A stretch of 64,000 bases of DNA from Bradyrhizobium sp. WSM471 (GCF_000244915.1 NZ_CM001442.1:372001-436000), one strand, 5' to 3'; numbered from the stretch's first letter, positions 8,535 through 18,032 are shown. Program-made: numbers and translations. Notes: generated from the letters alone by a model not told the origin.

Positions 8535-9647
8535 ATGGCGACCCACAAACTGCTGCTGCTTCCCGGCGACGGTATCGGCCCCGAGGTGATGGGCGAGGTG
8601 AAGCGGCTGATCGACTGGCTCAATTCGGCCGGGATCGCCAAGTTCGAGACCGACACCGGCCTCGTCGGCGGTTCGGCCTATGACGCGCACAAGGTGTCGA
8701 TCTCGGAAGGCGACATGGCCAAGGCCAAGGATGCCGACGCGATCATCTTCGGGGCGGTCGGCGGCCCGAAATGGGACGCGGTGCCCTACGAGGTGCGCCC
8801 CGAAGCCGGCCTGCTGCGCTTGCGCAAGGATCTCGGTCTGTTCGCCAACCTGCGTCCCGCCGTGTGCTACCCGGCGCTCGCGGAGGCCTCGAGCCTGAAG
8901 CGCGAGGCGGTCGAGGGCCTCGACATCATGATCGTGCGCGAGCTCACGGGCGGCGTCTATTTCGGCGAGCCCAAGACCATCACCGATCTCGGCAACGGCC
9001 AGAAGCGCGCCATCGATACCCAGGTCTACGACACCTATGAGATCGAGCGCATCGGCCGCGTCGCCTTCGAGCTTGCGAAGAAGCGCAAGAACAAGGTGAC
9101 GTCGATGGAGAAGCGCAACGTCATGAAGTCGGGCGTGCTCTGGAACGAGGTCATGACCCAGGTCCACAAGCGCGAATACCCCGACGTCACGCTCGAGCAC
9201 CAGCTCGCCGATTCCGGCGGCATGATGCTGGTGAAGTGGCCGAAGCAGTTCGACGTCATCGTCACCGACAATCTGTTCGGCGACATGCTGTCCGACATCG
9301 CTGCGATGCTGACGGGATCGCTCGGCATGCTGCCCTCGGCATCACTCGGCGAAGTCGACGTCAAGAGCAAGAAGCGCAAGGCGTTGTACGAGCCCGTGCA
9401 CGGCTCGGCGCCCGATATCGCAGGCCAGGGCCTCGCCAATCCGATCGCGATGATCTCGTCCTTCGGCATGGCGCTGCGTTACTCCTTCGACATGGGCGCG
9501 CTCGCCGACAAGGTCGACGCCGCGATCGCCGCGGTGCTGGCCAGCGGCCTGCGCACCGCCGACATCAAGTCGGAAGGCACCACGCCCGCATCGACCACGC
9601 AGATGGGCGAAGCGATCTTGAAGGAATTGCAGAAGCTGCACGCCTAG
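8535..9647 (+). CDS. leuB: 3-isopropylmalate dehydrogenase
   Basis: Cytoplasmic NAD-dependent enzyme oxidising and decarboxylating 3-isopropylmalate in leucine synthesis. The 370-residue protein starts [18 protein letters not shown] and carries the family stretch [29 protein letters not shown] near 253-281 with the metal-binding aspartates, and [14 protein letters not shown] near 290-303. AGAGGA lies just upstream of the ATG. Its pathway partners are elsewhere in the window: leuD at 18976 and leuC at 21956, both on the other strand, so leuB is not in their operon. A terminator follows at 9745. Confidence 0.97.
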   Translation: MATHKLLLLPGDGIGPEVMGEVKRLIDWLNSAGIAKFETDTGLVGGSAYDAHKVSISEGDMAKAKDADAIIFGAVGGPKWDAVPYEVRPEAGLLRLRKDLGLFANLRPAVCYPALAEASSLKREAVEGLDIMIVRELTGGVYFGEPKTITDLGNGQKRAIDTQVYDTYEIERIGRVAFELAKKRKNKVTSMEKRNVMKSGVLWNEVMTQVHKREYPDVTLEHQLADSGGMMLVKWPKQFDVIVTDNLFGDMLSDIAAMLTGSLGMLPSASLGEVDVKSKKRKALYEPVHGSAPDIAGQGLANPIAMISSFGMALRYSFDMGALADKVDAAIAAVLASGLRTADIKSEGTTPASTTQMGEAILKELQKLHA

Positions 9648-9651
9648 AGTC

Positions 9652-9735
9652 GTAGCCCGGATGGAGCGAAGCGAAATCCGGGGTTCTTGCCACGCGTCGA
9701 AAATCCCGGATTGCGCTTCGCTCCATCCGGGCTAC
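9652..9735. repeat. Inverted repeat R4 (type A)
   Basis: A near-identical copy of R2 (4622-4706), beginning GTAGCCCGGATGGAGC, with one mismatch between its arms. It starts five bases after the leuB stop and just before the shared terminator. Confidence 0.85.
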
Positions 9736-9744
9736 ATCACAAAC

Positions 9745-9776
9745 AAAAATGGCCGGGCGCGAGCCCGGCCATTTTG
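9745..9776. terminator. Bidirectional terminator between convergent leuB and an exported hypothetical
   Basis: The stem AATGGCCGGGC / GCCCGGCCATT is flanked by A-rich sequence on the left and TTTT on the right, so it can terminate transcripts from both sides. Confidence 0.85.
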
Positions 9777-9796
9777 ATTCGGTCGATTTGTCCGCC

Positions 9797-10183
9797 TCAG
9801 TACAGCGGGAAATTCTGCGGATAGCCGCCAACATCCTGCGGCGTGCTCAGCGGCTGGCGATCGATCGGGCGGTTGAGATTTTCGCGCGCGAAGGTCGGAT
9901 AGCCCACCGCCGGCGGGAAGGCGTAGTCCGAGAACTTGCGGTCGCCGGGATTGACCTCGGTGCCGCCGTCGAGCCAGGAGCGCTTGCTCACATAGATGCG
10001 GGTGCGGCCCTGCTGATAGCTCGAATTGGGGCCGCTCGGGCCGTAATAGTGACGGCCGCTGTCATAGCGCTGCTTCTTGGTGTCGGCCGAGGCGGGTGTC
10101 GCGAAGGCTGAGGACATGGCAATCACGGCGCCGGCCGCAAGCCACATCGCCAGTTTGTTCGCGGCAGAGAAATTCGAGCTCAT
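9797..10183 (-). CDS. Exported hypothetical protein, 128 aa
   Basis: I do not recognise a family. The protein has an N-terminal signal peptide (hydrophobic stretch LAMWLAAGAVIAMSSAFATP, cleavage probably after ASA), then a mature part of about 95 residues rich in Tyr, Pro, Gly and Asn with no cysteines. Short turns such as YYGPSGPNSSYQQG and GGYPQNFPLY suggest a small, mostly unstructured periplasmic protein. The ATG at 10183 has AGGGGA upstream (minus strand); 15 further upstream codons lack one. It converges on leuB. Confidence 0.75.
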   Translation of the reverse strand: MSSNFSAANKLAMWLAAGAVIAMSSAFATPASADTKKQRYDSGRHYYGPSGPNSSYQQGRTRIYVSKRSWLDGGTEVNPGDRKFSDYAFPPAVGYPTFARENLNRPIDRQPLSTPQDVGGYPQNFPLY

Positions 10184-10339
10184 CACGTCCCCTTCAGGCG
10201 GCAAGCCGCCAATCAATTTCGCCCTCATACTAACCCGGCCGGGGCGGCTGCAACTAGGTCTATTGGGTCACACCAGCGCTGAATAATCGTGCGCGTCGGC
10301 AAAAGTTGCATGGATACAGCCACTTGAGCTTGATGCCGG

Positions 10340-11128
10340 TCAGAGCGCGCCGCGCAATTGCGCATTGGCGGCACCGAGCAGCCAGTCCGACGCGCTTGGG
10401 AGCGCGCAGGGGCGGCGCTTCAGCTCCGCATGGGCGAACAATTCGGCCAGCTTCGGCTCGTTGCCCGAGGTCAGCAGCGTCAGCCGGTTCAGCGTGCAGG
10501 CGATCGCCGCGCGCCGGGCGGGCAGGCTGTCGCCCTGGCAGGAGAAGCCGGAGATCTGGAGTGCCGGCTCCTCGCTGCGCTTGAGGTAGCCGAGGCAGGC
10601 CCGCGCGCCCTCCGCGGTGCCGGTCGGCCGGAACAGGGCGACGGGGCCGAATTTCGTGTCGATTAGGCCGGCCTGCTCCAAGGGGGTCGCGGTGCCCAGT
10701 CCCATCCGAACGGCCAGATCCATTGCTGCCGGACGCGCCACGTCGAATTCGCCGCCTTCCCGGTAGATCTCGACCTCGGCTATGGTCCTGTCCGCGTCGC
10801 CCGCCCAGCGCATCACGTCCCTGCGGCCGCCTTCGGGGTGCCTGAGGATGGTGTAAGAGGTTGTTTTGTCTGACGAATCGAGCTGGCTGAGGGCGAAGGC
10901 CGGAGGCGAGCGGTCGGCCACGCTCCAACCCGGCTTCAGCACCGGCTCATCGTCGCGCAAGTTTGGCAGCTGGCCGAGTGCCGCAAGGCCGAGGATGGCA
11001 AACAGCACCAAAACCCCCACATAGGCGAACAGGCGCGCCAGCGTGCCGACGACCTCGTCGGCGAAGGCTGCAAGCGCCAGATGGATCTGGGTGGGGTTTG
11101 CGGCCGTGCTGGCCTCGGGCGACTGCAT
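10340..11128 (-). CDS. Membrane-anchored hypothetical protein, 262 aa
   Basis: There is one clear transmembrane helix near residues 33-55 (LARLFAYVGVLVLFAILGLAAL), after a short cytoplasmic N-terminus. The remaining 200 residues are a soluble domain with four cysteines (ARACLGYL, GFSCQGD, IACTLNRL, RRPCALP), compatible with disulfides in the periplasm. No family recognised; similar proteins are known to me only as conserved hypotheticals of Bradyrhizobium-like genomes. An alternative TTG start at 11152 would add eight residues; I prefer the ATG at 11128. It is divergent from asd with 116 bases between the starts. Confidence 0.75.
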   Translation of the reverse strand: MQSPEASTAANPTQIHLALAAFADEVVGTLARLFAYVGVLVLFAILGLAALGQLPNLRDDEPVLKPGWSVADRSPPAFALSQLDSSDKTTSYTILRHPEGGRRDVMRWAGDADRTIAEVEIYREGGEFDVARPAAMDLAVRMGLGTATPLEQAGLIDTKFGPVALFRPTGTAEGARACLGYLKRSEEPALQISGFSCQGDSLPARRAAIACTLNRLTLLTSGNEPKLAELFAHAELKRRPCALPSASDWLLGAANAQLRGAL

Positions 11129-11244
11129 CCACGTCCCTAAGGCATGGTCCAACGTTGTCTTGAGGCCGGTTCTCGCATAGAAGCGCTGCTCTTCCTGTTT
11201 AAGCCTCAGCTTCAGGAAAGAGCTTTTTCGTCGGAGAGTGAACG

Positions 11245-12279
11245 ATGGGTTACAAAGTCGCAGTCGTCGGCGCGACCGGCAATGTCGGACGGGAAATGCT
11301 CAACATTCTCGATGAGCGCAAATTCCCCGCGGACGAGGTGGTGGCCCTGGCCTCACGCCGCAGCATGGGCGTCGAAGTCTCCTATGGCGACCGCACGCTG
11401 AAGGTCAAAGCGCTCGAGCATTACGATTTCTCCGACGTCGACATCTGCCTGATGTCGGCGGGCGGCGAGGTGTCGAAGGAATGGTCGCCGAAGATCGGCG
11501 CCGCCGGCACCGTCGTGATCGACAATTCCTCGGCCTGGCGCATGGATCCGGACGTGCCGTTGATCGTGCCGGAAGTGAATGCGGACGCGACCGCGGGCTT
11601 CAAGAAGAAGAACATCATCGCCAATCCGAACTGCTCGACCGCGCAGCTCGTGGTCGCGCTCAAGCCGCTGCACGACAAGGCGACGATCAAGCGCGTCGTG
11701 GTCTCGACCTATCAATCGGTGTCGGGCGCCGGCAAGGATGCGATGGACGAACTGTTCTCGCAGACCAAGGCCGTGTACACCAACCAGGAGCTGGTCAATA
11801 AGAAGTTTCCCGCGCGCATCGCCTTCAACGTCATCCCCCAGATCGACGTTTTCATGGAGGACGGCTACACCAAGGAAGAGTGGAAGATGATGGCGGAGAC
11901 CAAGAAGATTCTTGATCCCAAGATCAAGCTCTCCGCGACCTGCGTGCGCGTGCCTGTTTTCGTCGGCCATTCCGAGGCCGTCAACATCGAGTTCGAGAAC
12001 CCGATCAGCGCGGACGAAGCGCGCGACATCCTGCGCAAGGCGCCGGGCTGCCTCGTCATCGACAAGCATGAGCCCGGCGGTTACGCCACGCCGTATGAAG
12101 CCGCCGGCGAGGACGCTACCTATATCAGCCGCATCCGCGAGGACGCGACGGTGGAGAACGGCCTCGTGCTGTGGTGCGTATCGGACAATCTACGCAAGGG
12201 CGCCGCGCTCAACGCGATCCAGATCGCTGAAGTCCTGATCAACCGCAAGCTGATCAGCGCGAAGAAGAAGGCGGCGTAA
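11245..12279 (+). CDS. asd: Aspartate-semialdehyde dehydrogenase
   Basis: Converts aspartyl phosphate to aspartate semialdehyde with NADPH, the branch point to lysine/diaminopimelate, threonine and methionine. The 344-residue protein has GATGNVG at 9-15 for nucleotide binding and NPNCSTAQ with catalytic Cys130; the later SGAGKDAMDEL matches the Gram-negative-type enzyme. GGAGAG precedes the ATG. dapF, which acts later in the diaminopimelate pathway, is in the same window at 31147 but not linked. A palindromic repeat starts 11 bases after the stop. Confidence 0.97.
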   Translation: MGYKVAVVGATGNVGREMLNILDERKFPADEVVALASRRSMGVEVSYGDRTLKVKALEHYDFSDVDICLMSAGGEVSKEWSPKIGAAGTVVIDNSSAWRMDPDVPLIVPEVNADATAGFKKKNIIANPNCSTAQLVVALKPLHDKATIKRVVVSTYQSVSGAGKDAMDELFSQTKAVYTNQELVNKKFPARIAFNVIPQIDVFMEDGYTKEEWKMMAETKKILDPKIKLSATCVRVPVFVGHSEAVNIEFENPISADEARDILRKAPGCLVIDKHEPGGYATPYEAAGEDATYISRIREDATVENGLVLWCVSDNLRKGAALNAIQIAEVLINRKLISAKKKAA

Positions 12280-12289
12280 CTCCCCTGCC

Positions 12290-12380
12290 GTAGGGTGGGC
12301 AAAGGCGCGGAGCGCCGTGCCCACCATCTCTCCACGATCGCGATAGAAGCGGTGGGCACGCTACGCTTTGCCCACCCTAC
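12290..12380. repeat. Palindromic repeat R5 (type B)
   Basis: The arms GTAGGGTGGGCAAAG and CTTTGCCCACCCTAC are complementary, with an inner GGGCAC pair. It lies between convergent asd and the carbonic anhydrase gene. Same type as R3. Confidence 0.85.
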
Positions 12381-12405
12381 GAATTCAAGCCGAGCCGAGG
12401 CAGGC

Positions 12406-13050
12406 TTACGCCACGCTTCGCGCGTTCCTGAATTCCTTCGCCGCCTTGTCCAGCACGAACAGCGATCCTTCCGCGACGCCGAAATAGGCGCCGTGGGTCT
12501 GCATCTGGCCGCTCTCGACCGCCTTCTGCACGAAGGGGAAGGTCATCAGGTTTTCCAGGCTGCGGAACACCGCGGCCTTTTCGATGCGCTCGACGAATTG
12601 CGCCATGGTCTCGTGGTCGCGCTGCTCCACCACCTCGCCCGGCTTGATGAACATCTGCATCCATCTGCCGATGAAGTCGCCGGGCGTGAGCGGCTCGATC
12701 TTGTCGACGAAAGCGCGGATGCCGCCGCACTGGGCGTGCCCGAGCACCACGATGTGCTTCACCTTCAGCACCGTCACGGCATATTCCAGCGCCGCCGAGA
12801 CGCCATGCGCGTTGCCGTCGGGCTGATACACCGGCACCAGATTGGCGATGTTGCGGACCACGAAGAGTTCGCCCGGCCCGACGTCGAAGATCACTTCGGG
12901 CGAGACGCGGCTATCGCAGCAGCCGATCACCATCACTTCAGGGAACTGCCCCTTCACCGACAGCTCGCGGTAGCGGGTCTGCTCGGTCGGCAGCCGCTGG
13001 GTGGCGAAGGCCTTGTAGCCTTCCAGCAAATGCTCTGGGAATGTGTTCAT
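12406..13050 (-). CDS. Beta-class carbonic anhydrase
   Basis: Zinc enzyme interconverting CO2 and bicarbonate in the cytoplasm. The 214-residue protein has the complete beta-class ligand set: the CxDxR motif in GCCDSRVS (Cys44, Asp46, Arg48) and HAQCGG (His105, Cys108). Bicarbonate from it would feed carboxylases. It is divergent from a CitE-like lyase gene, with 110 bases between the starts. The start Met at 13050 fits the usual N-terminus (LLEGYKAF). Confidence 0.95.
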   Translation of the reverse strand: MNTFPEHLLEGYKAFATQRLPTEQTRYRELSVKGQFPEVMVIGCCDSRVSPEVIFDVGPGELFVVRNIANLVPVYQPDGNAHGVSAALEYAVTVLKVKHIVVLGHAQCGGIRAFVDKIEPLTPGDFIGRWMQMFIKPGEVVEQRDHETMAQFVERIEKAAVFRSLENLMTFPFVQKAVESGQMQTHGAYFGVAEGSLFVLDKAAKEFRNARSVA

Positions 13051-13160
13051 GGCCTATGCCTAATCATATACCGCTGGGACGAACAAGCCTTTCGAATAGG
13101 CAGGCCAGGTGCTATCGGCTTCGGTCGAAAGTGAGACGAGGAAACGGAAGGAACGCTTGC

Positions 13161-14042
13161 ATGACCCGCCCGCGCCGCAGCCATCTGTTCATGCCCGGCT
13201 CCAACCCCCGCGCGCTGGAAAAGGCGCGTAATCTCGCCGCCGACGGTCTGATCCTCGATCTTGAAGACTCGGTCGCGCCCGATGCCAAGGCGGTGGCGCG
13301 CGACGGCATCGCCGCCGCGATCACGGCCAAAGGGTTCGGCAAGCGCGAGATCCTGATCCGGACCAACGGCCTCGACACGCCCTGGTGGGCCGACGACGTC
13401 GCGATGGCGGCGAAGGCCTCGCCCGACGGAATCCTGGTTCCAAAGGTTTCAAGCGTGGAGGACCTCGATACGATCGGCCGCCGTCTCGCCGAACTCGGCG
13501 CGGCGCCGACGGTGAAAGTCTGGGCCATGATCGAGACCGCGCGCGCAGTGCTGCATGCCGAGGAACTCGCTGCCGCCGGGCGCGATCCAGCGCGGCGCCT
13601 GTCAGGCTTTGTGTTCGGCCCCAACGACATCTCGCGCGAGACGCGCATCAAGATGCTGCCGGGCCGCGCCGCGATGATCCCAATGATCACCCATTGCATC
13701 CTGGCGACGCGTGCCCATGGCCTCGAAATTCTCGACGGCCCCTACAGCGACATCGCCAATTCCGACGGTTTCGCCACCGAATGCGCGCAAGGCCGCGATC
13801 TCGGTTTCGACGGCAAGACACTGATTCACCCCTCGCAGATCGAAGCCTGCAACGCGATCTTCACTCCGCCCGAAGAGGAAGTCGCGCGCGCCCGAAAGAT
13901 CATCGCGGCGTTCGAGCTGCCGGAGAACGTCTCGCGCGGCGCGATCCGTCTCGACGGCGCCATGGTGGAGCGCCTGCACGCCGACATGGCGCGGCGCACG
14001 ATCGAGATCGCGGACGCGATTGCGGCGATGGGCAGGGGCTGA
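13161..14042 (+). CDS. HpcH/HpaI aldolase / CitE-like citrate lyase beta-subunit family protein
   Basis: A 293-residue TIM-barrel lyase. Family signatures are RRSHLFMPGSNPRALEKA at the N-terminus, DGLILDLEDSVAPDAK near 31-46 with the metal-binding acidic residues, and KTLIHPSQIEACN near 225-237. Free-standing CitE-like proteins act on beta-hydroxyacyl-CoA or related CoA esters (for example malyl- or citramalyl-CoA); without CitD/CitF here a full citrate lyase is excluded. Exact substrate not determinable. The ATG at 13161 has GGAAGGAA upstream. Confidence 0.9.
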   Translation: MTRPRRSHLFMPGSNPRALEKARNLAADGLILDLEDSVAPDAKAVARDGIAAAITAKGFGKREILIRTNGLDTPWWADDVAMAAKASPDGILVPKVSSVEDLDTIGRRLAELGAAPTVKVWAMIETARAVLHAEELAAAGRDPARRLSGFVFGPNDISRETRIKMLPGRAAMIPMITHCILATRAHGLEILDGPYSDIANSDGFATECAQGRDLGFDGKTLIHPSQIEACNAIFTPPEEEVARARKIIAAFELPENVSRGAIRLDGAMVERLHADMARRTIEIADAIAAMGRG

Positions 14043-14097
14043 GGACTCGCCGCTTTCGACGGCGCTTTGCTGCGAATTCAGGAATTGCGTCGTCGCG

Positions 14098-15069
14098 TCA
14101 CTGTCTCCGTCTCGCATTCTTCAAGGTTTCGGATGGCAGCTCGCCGACCGCTCGCCGATATTCCGATGCAAAGCGCCCAAGATTTTGGAAGCCACATTTG
14201 AACGCGACGGCAACGACGCTGGTCTGCTCATCGGGATGTCGCAAGAGCTCCGTCGCGCGCTGAAGCCTGATGCGCCGCGCGCACTGGCCCGGAGATCCCC
14301 GCCCCGTCACGGAGAATTCCCGATAAATCGTCCGCACACTGACGTTGGCGATTGCGGCAATCTTCTCCAGGTCGATTGGTTTGTCCCAATGAGCCTCGAT
14401 GTAGGATTCGACGATGTCGATGACGGACCGGTTGGCGCCCGGCGCCGGGCCCTGAAGCCGATCGGTGAAATTGTGCCGGTGCGCCAGAAGGATCCGCACC
14501 ATCAACGCCCGCTCAAGTTCGCCGATGGCTATGGGCGAGTAATCCTGCCCGAACCTGTCCAACTCCTCCGCGAATCTGAAGACGTCCTGACGAACATAAG
14601 TCATCACCGCCGGATCAGCTTCGCCAGGGACGAAGCGCAGCTCCATGTCGCTATCATCGCCCAGGATTGTCTTCAGCAACCGCTCGAGTGCCTCGGCATC
14701 GATCCTCAGCACCAATTGGCGATAGCCGGGCGCAAACTCCAGATCCAGCCTGGCGTCTCCGGAGATGATCGGACTAAAGGCCCCAATGGACTCGCTGCTC
14801 CCATTGGTCCTGAAGCTCGCAGCCCCCTGGATGGAAAACATCTGGCGGAGAACTTGCGATTCGGGAAAGGAGAGCGACGCCGCGCCGTCGTAGCTGCAGA
14901 ACGCGAGGCCGATCGATTGCAAACGAGCGAAATTGGCCTGGATACCGAACTCGCGGCCGTGCCTGTCGAAGCGGTCGGCGCCATATTCGGCGAACAGGCG
15001 GTCGCGCGCGAACTCGCTATCGCAGGATTGAAGCAAAGGATATCGGTCGAGATAAGAGACGCCGCCCAA
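14098..15069 (-). CDS. AraC-family transcriptional regulator
   Basis: A 323-residue regulator. The N-terminal half resembles the AraC_binding_2 (cupin-like) sensor seen in FeaR/AraC-type activators of catabolic genes. The C-terminal AraC DNA-binding domain (about 215-315) has both helix-turn-helix units: IAAIANVSVRTIYREF and VAVAFKCGFQNLGRFASEYRRAVGE. The only reasonable start is TTG at 15069, because an in-frame stop lies seven codons upstream and the next Met is about 75 codons in; this start is uncertain. Its target is not evident; the convergent CitE-like gene is one neighbour. Confidence 0.85.
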   Translation of the reverse strand: MGGVSYLDRYPLLQSCDSEFARDRLFAEYGADRFDRHGREFGIQANFARLQSIGLAFCSYDGAASLSFPESQVLRQMFSIQGAASFRTNGSSESIGAFSPIISGDARLDLEFAPGYRQLVLRIDAEALERLLKTILGDDSDMELRFVPGEADPAVMTYVRQDVFRFAEELDRFGQDYSPIAIGELERALMVRILLAHRHNFTDRLQGPAPGANRSVIDIVESYIEAHWDKPIDLEKIAAIANVSVRTIYREFSVTGRGSPGQCARRIRLQRATELLRHPDEQTSVVAVAFKCGFQNLGRFASEYRRAVGELPSETLKNARRRQ

Positions 15070-15597
15070 ATCAGAATCCTCAAAGGCTCAAACTACTGGA
15101 TCGCCATTCCGGCGCTACCAATTGGAAATTGCATGGCATGACGCCGCGGGAGTGGTTGACACTAGCCGGAGCGTGAACCTGCATGCGAAGTTGTGCCGCT
15201 GCGACAAAATGTCTGGACACCCGACGCAAATGTCTGAACGTTTTTCTTGTGCTCATGGATCACCGTAAGCCGGGGTGAGAGCGAATAATGCCGGCCGCTT
15301 TGCCGAATACCGATAACGATCTCGGGCCGGCGTTCGCAGTTCAGGGCCACTGGCCTCTCTGAGGCGTCCGCAAAGCTCGATGCGACTCTGCCCGGCCGGT
15401 CGAGCTGGCAGAATCCGGCCACCGTGTCTTCGATCGGACAAATACTCTGATAATTCGATTCGTTTATCTGCTTCATGCGCAGGGTCGCGTATCGGACGAA
15501 CAGCTGGTCCCTACGAAATCCCGAGCAAGACCATGAATGCTTAAGCCGTTTGGAAGCACATGCGCTGCCGACGAAGCATCAATTTCGGAGCGATGAA
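15070..15597. other. 528-base intergenic region between AraC regulator and chemoreceptor genes
   Basis: The region is less GC-rich and has no convincing gene. A 104-codon minus-strand frame (15162-15476) has no ribosome site and a composition unlike proteins. Around 15208-15240, ACAAAATGTCTGGACA and GCAAATGTCTGAACG form an imperfect direct repeat of about 27 bases period, possibly a relic of an insertion-sequence end. It should contain promoters for both flanking genes. Confidence 0.5.
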
Positions 15598-17274
15598 ATG
15601 TTCGGTCGTAAATCCCGCGTCGATGCACAAGCTCAGATTGAAGCAATCGGCCGTTCGCAGGCCATGATCGAATTCAATCTTGACGGGACCATCATCACGG
15701 CTAACAAGAATTTTCTCGACGCCCTCGGCTATCGGCTCGATGAAATCCAGGGCAAACATCATTCCATGTTCGTTCCCGCCGACCAGCGCGACGGCGCCGA
15801 GTACAAGGCGTTCTGGGGCGCGTTGAACCGCGGCGAGTATCAGGCGCGCGAGTTCAAGCGAATCGCGAAAGGCGGCCGCGAGGTCTGGATCGAAGCGTCC
15901 TACAATCCGGTGCTCGACGGCAACGGCAAGACGGTGATGGTTGCCAAGATTGCGACCGACATCACCGCGAAGAAGATCCGCAGCATGGCGGACGCGTCGA
16001 AGATCGCCGCCATCAGCCGCGCGCAGGCCGTGATCGAGTTCAAGCTCGATGGCACCATCGTCACGGCGAACGAGAATTTCTGCAAGGCGCTCGGCTATTC
16101 GCTCGCCGAGATCGAGGGCAAGCATCACCGCCTGTTCGTGCCCCAGAGCGAGCACGACGGCTCTGCCTATCGCGAACTCTGGGCCAAGCTCAACCGCGGC
16201 GAATACCAGTCCGGCGAATACAAGCGGATCGGCAAGGGGGGGCGCGAGGTCTGGATCCTCGCCTCCTACAATCCATTGCTCGACGAGAACGGCAAGCCGT
16301 TCGGCGTCGTCAAGTTCGCCACCGACGTCACCGCCGAGAAGCTGAAGACCGCCGATCTCGCCGGTCAGATCGCGGCGATCGACAAGGCGCAAGCCGTGAT
16401 CGAGTTCAACATGGACGGCACGATCATCACCGCCAACGCCAATTTCCTCGGCGCGCTCGGCTATTCGCTGGCGGAGATCAAGGGCAAGCACCACAGCATG
16501 TTCGTCGAGCCGTCGGAGCGCGATGGCAATGGCTATCGCGAGTTCTGGGCGGCGCTCAACCGCGGCCAGTATCAGGCGGCCGAATACAAGCGCATCGGCA
16601 AGGGCGGCAAGGAGGTCTACATCCAGGCCTCCTATAACCCGATCATGGATCTCAACGGCAAGCCGTTCAAGGTCGTGAAATATGCGACCGATGTCACGAA
16701 GCAGGTGCTGGTCCGCATGGGCAACGAGCGCGTCCGCGGCATGATGGAGTCGGTCGCCGCCGGTTCGGAGGAATTGAATGCCTCGGTGCGGGAGATCTCC
16801 GAGGCCATGACAAAATCCCGCGATACCGCAATGAGCGCGGTCGATCAGGTCGCCGCCGCCGACGCCCAGGCTCAGCGCCTCACTGAAGCGGCGCTGGCGA
16901 TGAGCGGGATCGTCGAGCTCATCAACAACATCACCGGGCAGATCAATCTCCTGGCGCTCAACGCCACCATCGAATCCGCCCGCGCCGGCGAAGCCGGTCG
17001 GGGCTTCGCGGTGGTGGCCTCGGAGGTCAAGAGCCTCGCTAACCAGGCCAAGCAGGCGACCGACAAGATCGGTGCCGAGATCGGTAGCCTCAACGGCATC
17101 TCAGGAGACGTCGTCACCGCCCTGGCTTCGATCAAGACGGCCATCAACAACGTCAGCGAATATGTGACATCGACAGCCGCCGCGATCGAGGAGCAAAGCA
17201 CGGTGACCAACGAGATGTCGACCAGCATGCAGCGCGCCGCAGCGGAAGCAGCGGCGATGGCCGCTAGTGCCTGA
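15598..17274 (+). CDS. Soluble methyl-accepting chemotaxis protein with three tandem PAS domains
   Basis: A 558-residue cytoplasmic chemoreceptor with no transmembrane helix. Three PAS domains follow each other with an exact 122-residue period (about 14-125, 136-247, 258-369), each carrying AQAVIEF-type starts, GTI(I/V)TAN, (E/K)GKHH and a KGG(R/K)EVWI-type end with SYNP, so they arose by duplication. A C-terminal receptor signalling domain (about 380-558) has the hairpin tip [28 protein letters not shown] at about 447-474, which contacts CheA and CheW. The KHH-rich PAS type resembles heme- or flavin-binding aerotaxis PAS modules, but the cofactor is not proven. The ATG has GGAG seven bases upstream. 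No che genes are adjacent. Confidence 0.93.
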   Translation: MFGRKSRVDAQAQIEAIGRSQAMIEFNLDGTIITANKNFLDALGYRLDEIQGKHHSMFVPADQRDGAEYKAFWGALNRGEYQAREFKRIAKGGREVWIEASYNPVLDGNGKTVMVAKIATDITAKKIRSMADASKIAAISRAQAVIEFKLDGTIVTANENFCKALGYSLAEIEGKHHRLFVPQSEHDGSAYRELWAKLNRGEYQSGEYKRIGKGGREVWILASYNPLLDENGKPFGVVKFATDVTAEKLKTADLAGQIAAIDKAQAVIEFNMDGTIITANANFLGALGYSLAEIKGKHHSMFVEPSERDGNGYREFWAALNRGQYQAAEYKRIGKGGKEVYIQASYNPIMDLNGKPFKVVKYATDVTKQVLVRMGNERVRGMMESVAAGSEELNASVREISEAMTKSRDTAMSAVDQVAAADAQAQRLTEAALAMSGIVELINNITGQINLLALNATIESARAGEAGRGFAVVASEVKSLANQAKQATDKIGAEIGSLNGISGDVVTALASIKTAINNVSEYVTSTAAAIEEQSTVTNEMSTSMQRAAAEAAAMAASA

Positions 17275-17406
17275 TCTTCGCGCGGACCGCGTTGACGGTC
17301 CGTTACGGGATTTACAAGGCCGGCCGTCGAACGCGAGTAGGAACGGCTGGTGTCCGAGGAGAGCGACCGCTATCCGTTCGTCCGCTGTCGCAGAAATCCG
17401 CTCCCG

Positions 17407-17826
17407 TTAGCGACGCGCGTGATCCGCACGGTCGAGCGACTCCAGTGTCGAGGCATTGGCGCAGAAGCCGTGATAGTTCTCCGCGGCGGTTCCGTCGGCC
17501 AGCTCGCGATCGCACTGGCCCTTGTGGCTGCAAAGAGCGCACACCCGCTCCATGTCGCGCAGCAGCAGCGGATGCGCGCGGCCGAGCCCTTCGGCGCTGA
17601 TGCCGAGCTGCTCCAGCATCTTCGGAAGCTCGTCAGCGGAGTGCCGGCCATGGCGGACCAGCTCCTCCAGATCGTCAGGCGCGATCCGCAAATCTTGCGC
17701 GATCCGATCGAAATCAGCGCGGTCGAGCTGCCGGATCTCGTTCAGCTCGCGGCGATGCTTCAGCCAGCTTGCAAAGGACTCGATGAGGTCCTGGACAATG
17801 GGATAAGGCCTGCTTGCGGTGCTCAT
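17407..17826 (-). CDS. DUF6455-like protein with a four-cysteine motif
   Basis: A 139-residue cytoplasmic protein, apparently of the DUF6455 family found in rhizobia and relatives; function unknown. The N-terminal two thirds are helical and charged (LNEIRQLDRADFDRIAQDLRI), with no signal peptide. Near the C-terminus four cysteines are spaced CxxCx5Cx16C (VCALCSHKGQC ... FCAN), a pattern that could bind a metal or Fe-S cluster. The ATG at 17826 has GGAG nine bases upstream; an ATG four codons earlier lacks one. Confidence 0.75.
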   Translation of the reverse strand: MSTASRPYPIVQDLIESFASWLKHRRELNEIRQLDRADFDRIAQDLRIAPDDLEELVRHGRHSADELPKMLEQLGISAEGLGRAHPLLLRDMERVCALCSHKGQCDRELADGTAAENYHGFCANASTLESLDRADHARR

Positions 17827-17912
17827 GCGAAGCTCCATTCGAACGGCGGAATTGGAGCGAGATTAGGCACAATGGTGCAGGTGCGCGTTGCGCTGGATCA
17901 AATTGGAATCCT

Positions 17913-18032
17913 GTGTCCCGGACGCGCTGCAGCGTGAAACGCTGCTGCGCAGAGCCGGGACCCATCTCGCCGCATGCTGGGCCCCGGCTCAGCAACGCAC
18001 CGCTTCGCGCTGCGCTGCGTCCGGGGCACGAG
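17913..18032. repeat. Palindromic repeat R6 (type J)
   Basis: It begins GTGTCCCGGACGCGCTGC and ends with the inverted CTGCGTCCGGGGCACGAG. An inner pair GAGCCGGG / CCCCGGCTC is also present. Single copy of this type here. It lies between the glycosyltransferase and DUF6455 genes, which point the same way. Confidence 0.65.

Noticed and set aside
13041..14042. Citrate lyase complex (citCDEF)
   Set aside because: Only a CitE-like protein is present, with no CitD acyl carrier or CitF neighbour.
15162..15476. 104-codon minus-strand frame between the AraC regulator and the chemoreceptor
   Set aside because: No Shine-Dalgarno, no recognisable domain, composition not like neighbouring genes.
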